NCBI RefSeq assembly: GCF_900116435.1
Contig: NZ_FPAZ01000026.1
Location: forward strand, 1 to 36,893
Reading direction: 5' to 3'
Length of the DNA stretch: 36,893 bases
Origin: Pseudoalteromonas lipolytica
Lineage (GTDB): Bacteria; Pseudomonadota; Gammaproteobacteria; Enterobacterales; Alteromonadaceae
Shown piece after piece: positions 34,681 to 36,893 of the stretch (its first letter is position 1; each line of letters opens with the position of its first letter). The position numbers and the translations under genes are program-made. The notes under the pieces were generated by a model. It saw nothing but the letters and a program-made list of their open reading frames with translations. It did no database searches and was not told the DNA's origin.

Positions 34681-35082
34681 ATGCGCCATCGTAAGAGTGG
34701 TCGTCAATTAAACCGTAACAGCAGCCATCGCAAAGCGATGTTCAGCAACATGGCTGGTTCTTTGGTGAAACATGAAATCATCAAAACAACTTTGCCTAAA
34801 GCGAAAGAGTTGCGCCGTGTAATTGAACCTTTAATCACACTGGCTAAGACTGACAGTGTAGCAAACCGCCGTTTAGCGTTTGCTCGCACGCGTGATAATG
34901 AAGTAGTTGGCAAATTGTTCAGCGAAATCGGTCCTCGTAATACAGACCGTCCAGGTGGTTACACTCGTATTCTTAAGTGTGGCTTCCGTGCTGGTGACAA
35001 TGCACCAATGGCTTATATTGAACTAGTTGGTCGCCCAGCGACAAACGAAGAAGTTCAAGAAGACGCACAGTCTGCAGAGTAA
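34681..35082 (+). CDS. rplQ: 50S ribosomal protein L17
   Basis: 133 residues: MRHRKSGRQLNRNSSHRKAM, then TTLPKAKELRRVIEPLITLAK and GGYTRILKCGFRAGDNAPMAYIEL. The C-terminal tail is acidic (NEEVQEDAQSAE). Last gene of the alpha operon, followed by a strong terminator 15 bp later. Confidence 0.98.
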   Translation: MRHRKSGRQLNRNSSHRKAMFSNMAGSLVKHEIIKTTLPKAKELRRVIEPLITLAKTDSVANRRLAFARTRDNEVVGKLFSEIGPRNTDRPGGYTRILKCGFRAGDNAPMAYIELVGRPATNEEVQEDAQSAE

Positions 35083-35096
35083 GTCGTAAAGACACC

Positions 35097-35124
35097 AAAA
35101 AGCCGAGCTTATGCTCGGCTTTTT
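35097..35124 (+). terminator. Terminator of the alpha operon
   Basis: An 8-bp GC-rich stem (AGCCGAGC/GCTCGGCT), TTAT loop, flanked by AAAA and TTTT. It can act on both strands but best serves rplQ. Confidence 0.95.
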
Positions 35125-35375
35125 ACTTTCTTGGTATGCGATCTATTGCCATCTAATTTCTCAGTAAATTGTGGTCAGGTATCTTATAAACAGCAGCCCT
35201 CTTTTTTAGGCACGTTTCGTCCAGTCTATTCTTTTCACCAGCAGATTCTTTTCGACAGTTAGCTCTTTTAGACATTCGATAACGCTTACCATTTATTATT
35301 AATAGCCACATTTCTGCTTGGTACTTATATTAATCCGCAATAATACTTAATCATTTTGAGTTATTAAACCAGTCG

Positions 35376-35483
35376 CTAGCTGCGTTAAAAATGTCTGATT
35401 TACGACTGCATAGATGCAGGAGGTAGAGCAATTGCCGAGAACACCTCAATAACGACATTTTTGCCTTGTTATTAACGCGGTTT
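35376..35483. repeat. Nested inverted-repeat element, 108 bp (MITE- or REP-like)
   Basis: Three arm pairs share one centre: AAACC (35376-35380)/GGTTT (35479-35483), GCGTTAA (35382-35388)/TTAACGC (35472-35478) and AAAAATGTC (35387-35395)/GACATTTTT (35454-35462). Inside is a perfect small palindrome TGCAT-AG-ATGCA at 35407-35418. No protein is encoded. Confidence 0.6.
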
Positions 35484-35730
35484 TATTGCCTCAAAATAGA
35501 CCACTTAATTAAGCACAATGGTATAAAAATGAGATCAAGGTGAGTAATGAATCTTTACCATTAGAACAATCATCGGCTTTAAAGTTTAGTCTGTTTAATG
35601 GTCTTATTTATAGAGCGTTGAGCTCGCTAAGTCGTATTACAACGATCAGTAAATAGCAGAAGCTCATGGTAGTGAATAGATTAGTTTTGATGAACTTATA
35701 ATTGTCGATACTTATAACGATATAGAACGT

Positions 35731-35764
35731 GTAACTACATCGAACATGTAACTAAATCGAACAT
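35731..35764. repeat. Two tandem copies of a 17-bp unit
   Basis: GTAACTACATCGAACAT (35731-35747) is followed at once by GTAACTAAATCGAACAT (35748-35764), with one mismatch. It looks like a slippage duplication in non-coding DNA. Confidence 0.85.
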
Positions 35765-36435
35765 ACGCAAGAATGGCCTATTACCAGAATACTGTATCAG
35801 CGAGAGCTGATGATATACATTTTCACGATTTGAATTTTAGTTGAGCCTTTATTACAAACTTAATGATGCAGTTTTATTTGGTTTGGGGGGAAGACATGCA
35901 AGTATAGAATGATTTCGCTGAGTCAAAGAGTGTTAAACCAACTAGTGTGTTGGTACGTTCGGTCAAAAAACACATACCCTCAATTAAATAGTGCGAGGAG
36001 TTTGCAAGTAGTGTGGTTGAACTAAGGTACCTTTCGCCTGAACATAACATTCCATTAAGCAGAATATAAATCGACACAATATGAAGTGTATAGTGTTGGG
36101 AGCAGCTAGCATTCATGAGAACAATAAAACTGATGGAAGCTACTTCGGCACTTTCTATCATGAGCCCTTTTAGTGTCTTTAGCTCGTGAGCGCTACTAAT
36201 ATAAAGTGTTAATGTTCTAAACAGTGTTTAAGCTTGGGTTATTTTGCGTACTTTGTCGGTTATTTAGATCTGCAGCGACAGCTATAAAACCTCAATCTGT
36301 GTGTTTATCTTTTATCGGTTTCTACATATCTCTGTTCAAATTACACTTCTTAACGAGGTTTTAGTATTGTTTTTACCCGTTTCGTTCGTATTTTGCACGA
36401 ACAGTCATTTTTTTAATAAAAACGTAAAAAAACAG

Positions 36436-36463
36436 TTGATCTGAATTCGGATCTCCCTATAAT
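36436..36463 (+). promoter_or_regulatory. rRNA operon promoter P1
   Basis: -35 TTGATC (36436-36441) and a perfect -10 TATAAT (36458-36463) are 16 bp apart, as in strong rRNA promoters. The discriminator is GC-rich (GCGACCCC), which marks stringent control, and an A/T-rich UP-like tract lies just upstream (about 36405-36432). Confidence 0.85.
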
Positions 36464-36569
36464 GCGACCCCACTGAGACGGCAGACAGCAACGCTTAGCG
36501 AGGCAAGAGCAACTCAGAGTGTTAAGTAAAACTTAGTTTCGAAAAATTAAATTTTCTCAAAATTAAGTA

Positions 36570-36597
36570 TTGACAAAAAAATAGGAAAGCGTAATAT
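36570..36597 (+). promoter_or_regulatory. rRNA operon promoter P2
   Basis: Consensus -35 TTGACA (36570-36575) and -10 TAATAT (36592-36597) with a 16-bp spacer, about 134 bp downstream of P1. This two-promoter layout matches enterobacterial rrn operons. Confidence 0.85.
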
Positions 36598-36639
36598 ACG
36601 CAGCCCTAGCGAGTTAAAGTGAAACGCTTTAATCGCAAC

Positions 36640-36875
36640 GTTCTTTAACAATATAAAGCAATCATCTGTGTGGGTACTCGTACAGATTGAGTTCTAACAG
36701 TCGAGCTACTTAGGTAGTAAGACAAACAAATTTAGAGTCTCAATTTAAACTGAGTGACCAACGGAAATAAGTTTACTTATTTCAGCACAGTCAATTCAAC
36801 ATCGAAAGATGTTAAATAAATTCAGAATTCATTGAGCATGTCCGCTCCCTTATGGGAAGGACAGAAAAAACTTTT
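36640..36875 (+). promoter_or_regulatory. rRNA leader with boxA antitermination signal
   Basis: boxA (GTTCTTTAACAA, 36640-36651) is followed by a hairpin ATCTGT/ACAGAT (36664-36687) containing the conserved GTGTGGGTACTC of rRNA leaders. A further stem (GTCC...GGAC, 36840-36862) lies just before 16S. The leader would load the Nus antitermination complex and take part in RNase III processing. Confidence 0.85.
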
Positions 36876-36893
36876 AATTGAAGAGTTTGATCA
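36876..36893 (+). rRNA. 16S ribosomal RNA, first 18 bases only
   Basis: AATTGAAGAGTTTGATCA is the conserved 5' end of bacterial 16S rRNA. The gene continues past the window end. The rRNA promoters and leader directly before it support the call. Confidence 0.95.

Larger units (their letters stand above)
35125..36420. other. Gene-free interval between rplQ and the rRNA operon, with probable decayed coding remnants
   Basis: No open frame in these 1.3 kb looks like a real gene. A 38-codon frame at 35540-35656 begins GTG with AAGG just before it and reads SNESLPLEQSSALKFSLFNG, which is protein-like but stops early. Near 35859-35910 a plus-strand frame reads LNDAVLFGLGGRHASIE before several stops. 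These may be fragments of pseudogenes. The interval also holds a nested inverted-repeat element and a short tandem duplication, listed separately. No tRNA or known ncRNA was recognised. Confidence 0.45.

Noticed and set aside
35874..36161. 95-codon open frame on the minus strand
   Set aside because: No ribosome site, no recognisable domain, unusual amino-acid makeup, and it lies in a stop-rich AT-rich interval; likely chance.
1..36893. CRISPR array, prophage or integron
   Set aside because: No regularly spaced repeats, phage structural genes, integrase or attC-like sites were seen.

Overview
The window is gammaproteobacterial DNA, most probably from a marine Alteromonadales member close to Pseudoalteromonas. 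This is inferred from gene content and protein style (TorF-type porin, starch TonB receptor and lipoprotein pullulanase, AsmA, spc-alpha ribosomal cluster, E. coli-like rRNA leader); no search was run. It falls into an accessory left part (1-26,324), an informational cluster (26,480-35,124), and a gene-poor stretch ending in the first bases of a 16S rRNA gene (36,876-36,893).

Left part. A truncated ISAs1-family insertion sequence (1 to about 326) sits against the open reading frame of a TonB-dependent receptor whose N-terminal plug is absent. Directly downstream is a large lipoprotein pullulanase with three tandem C-terminal domains, so the pair looks like a starch-uptake locus broken by the IS. 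A bPH2 membrane protein and a Tat-exported PhoD phosphatase follow. Next is a divergent locus: a small DUF2892 membrane protein and a rhodanese on one strand, and on the other an ArsR regulator with the two cysteines of persulfide sensors (BigR/SqrR type), an RND pump and its membrane-fusion protein. AT-rich inverted repeats lie between the two arms. Then come a close relative of bacterial iodotyrosine deiodinase, a DUF5329 protein and an exported endonuclease/phosphatase-fold protein. A four-gene operon (YIP1 protein, MacA-like adaptor, ATPase, MacB-like permease) follows, then an aldo/keto reductase and a TorF-type porin with a near-consensus sigma-54 promoter. The left part ends with an unrecognised 388-residue protein, a small XRE regulator plus membrane protein under a three-copy palindromic operator, and an AsmA protein.

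Informational cluster. The genes run rplN-rplX-rplE-rpsN-rpsH-rplF-rplR-rpsE-rpmD-rplO-secY-rpmJ, a terminator, the S4-binding alpha-leader pseudoknot, then rpsM-rpsK-rpsD-rpoA-rplQ and a strong terminator. The S10 operon, which usually precedes rplN, is not there: asmA and its terminator are upstream, and rplN has its own putative promoter and leader hairpin.

Right end. About 1.3 kb between rplQ and the rRNA promoters has no convincing gene. It holds a 108-bp nested inverted-repeat element, a 17-bp tandem duplication and stretches that read like decayed coding sequence. Two rRNA promoters and an antitermination leader then lead into 16S rRNA.
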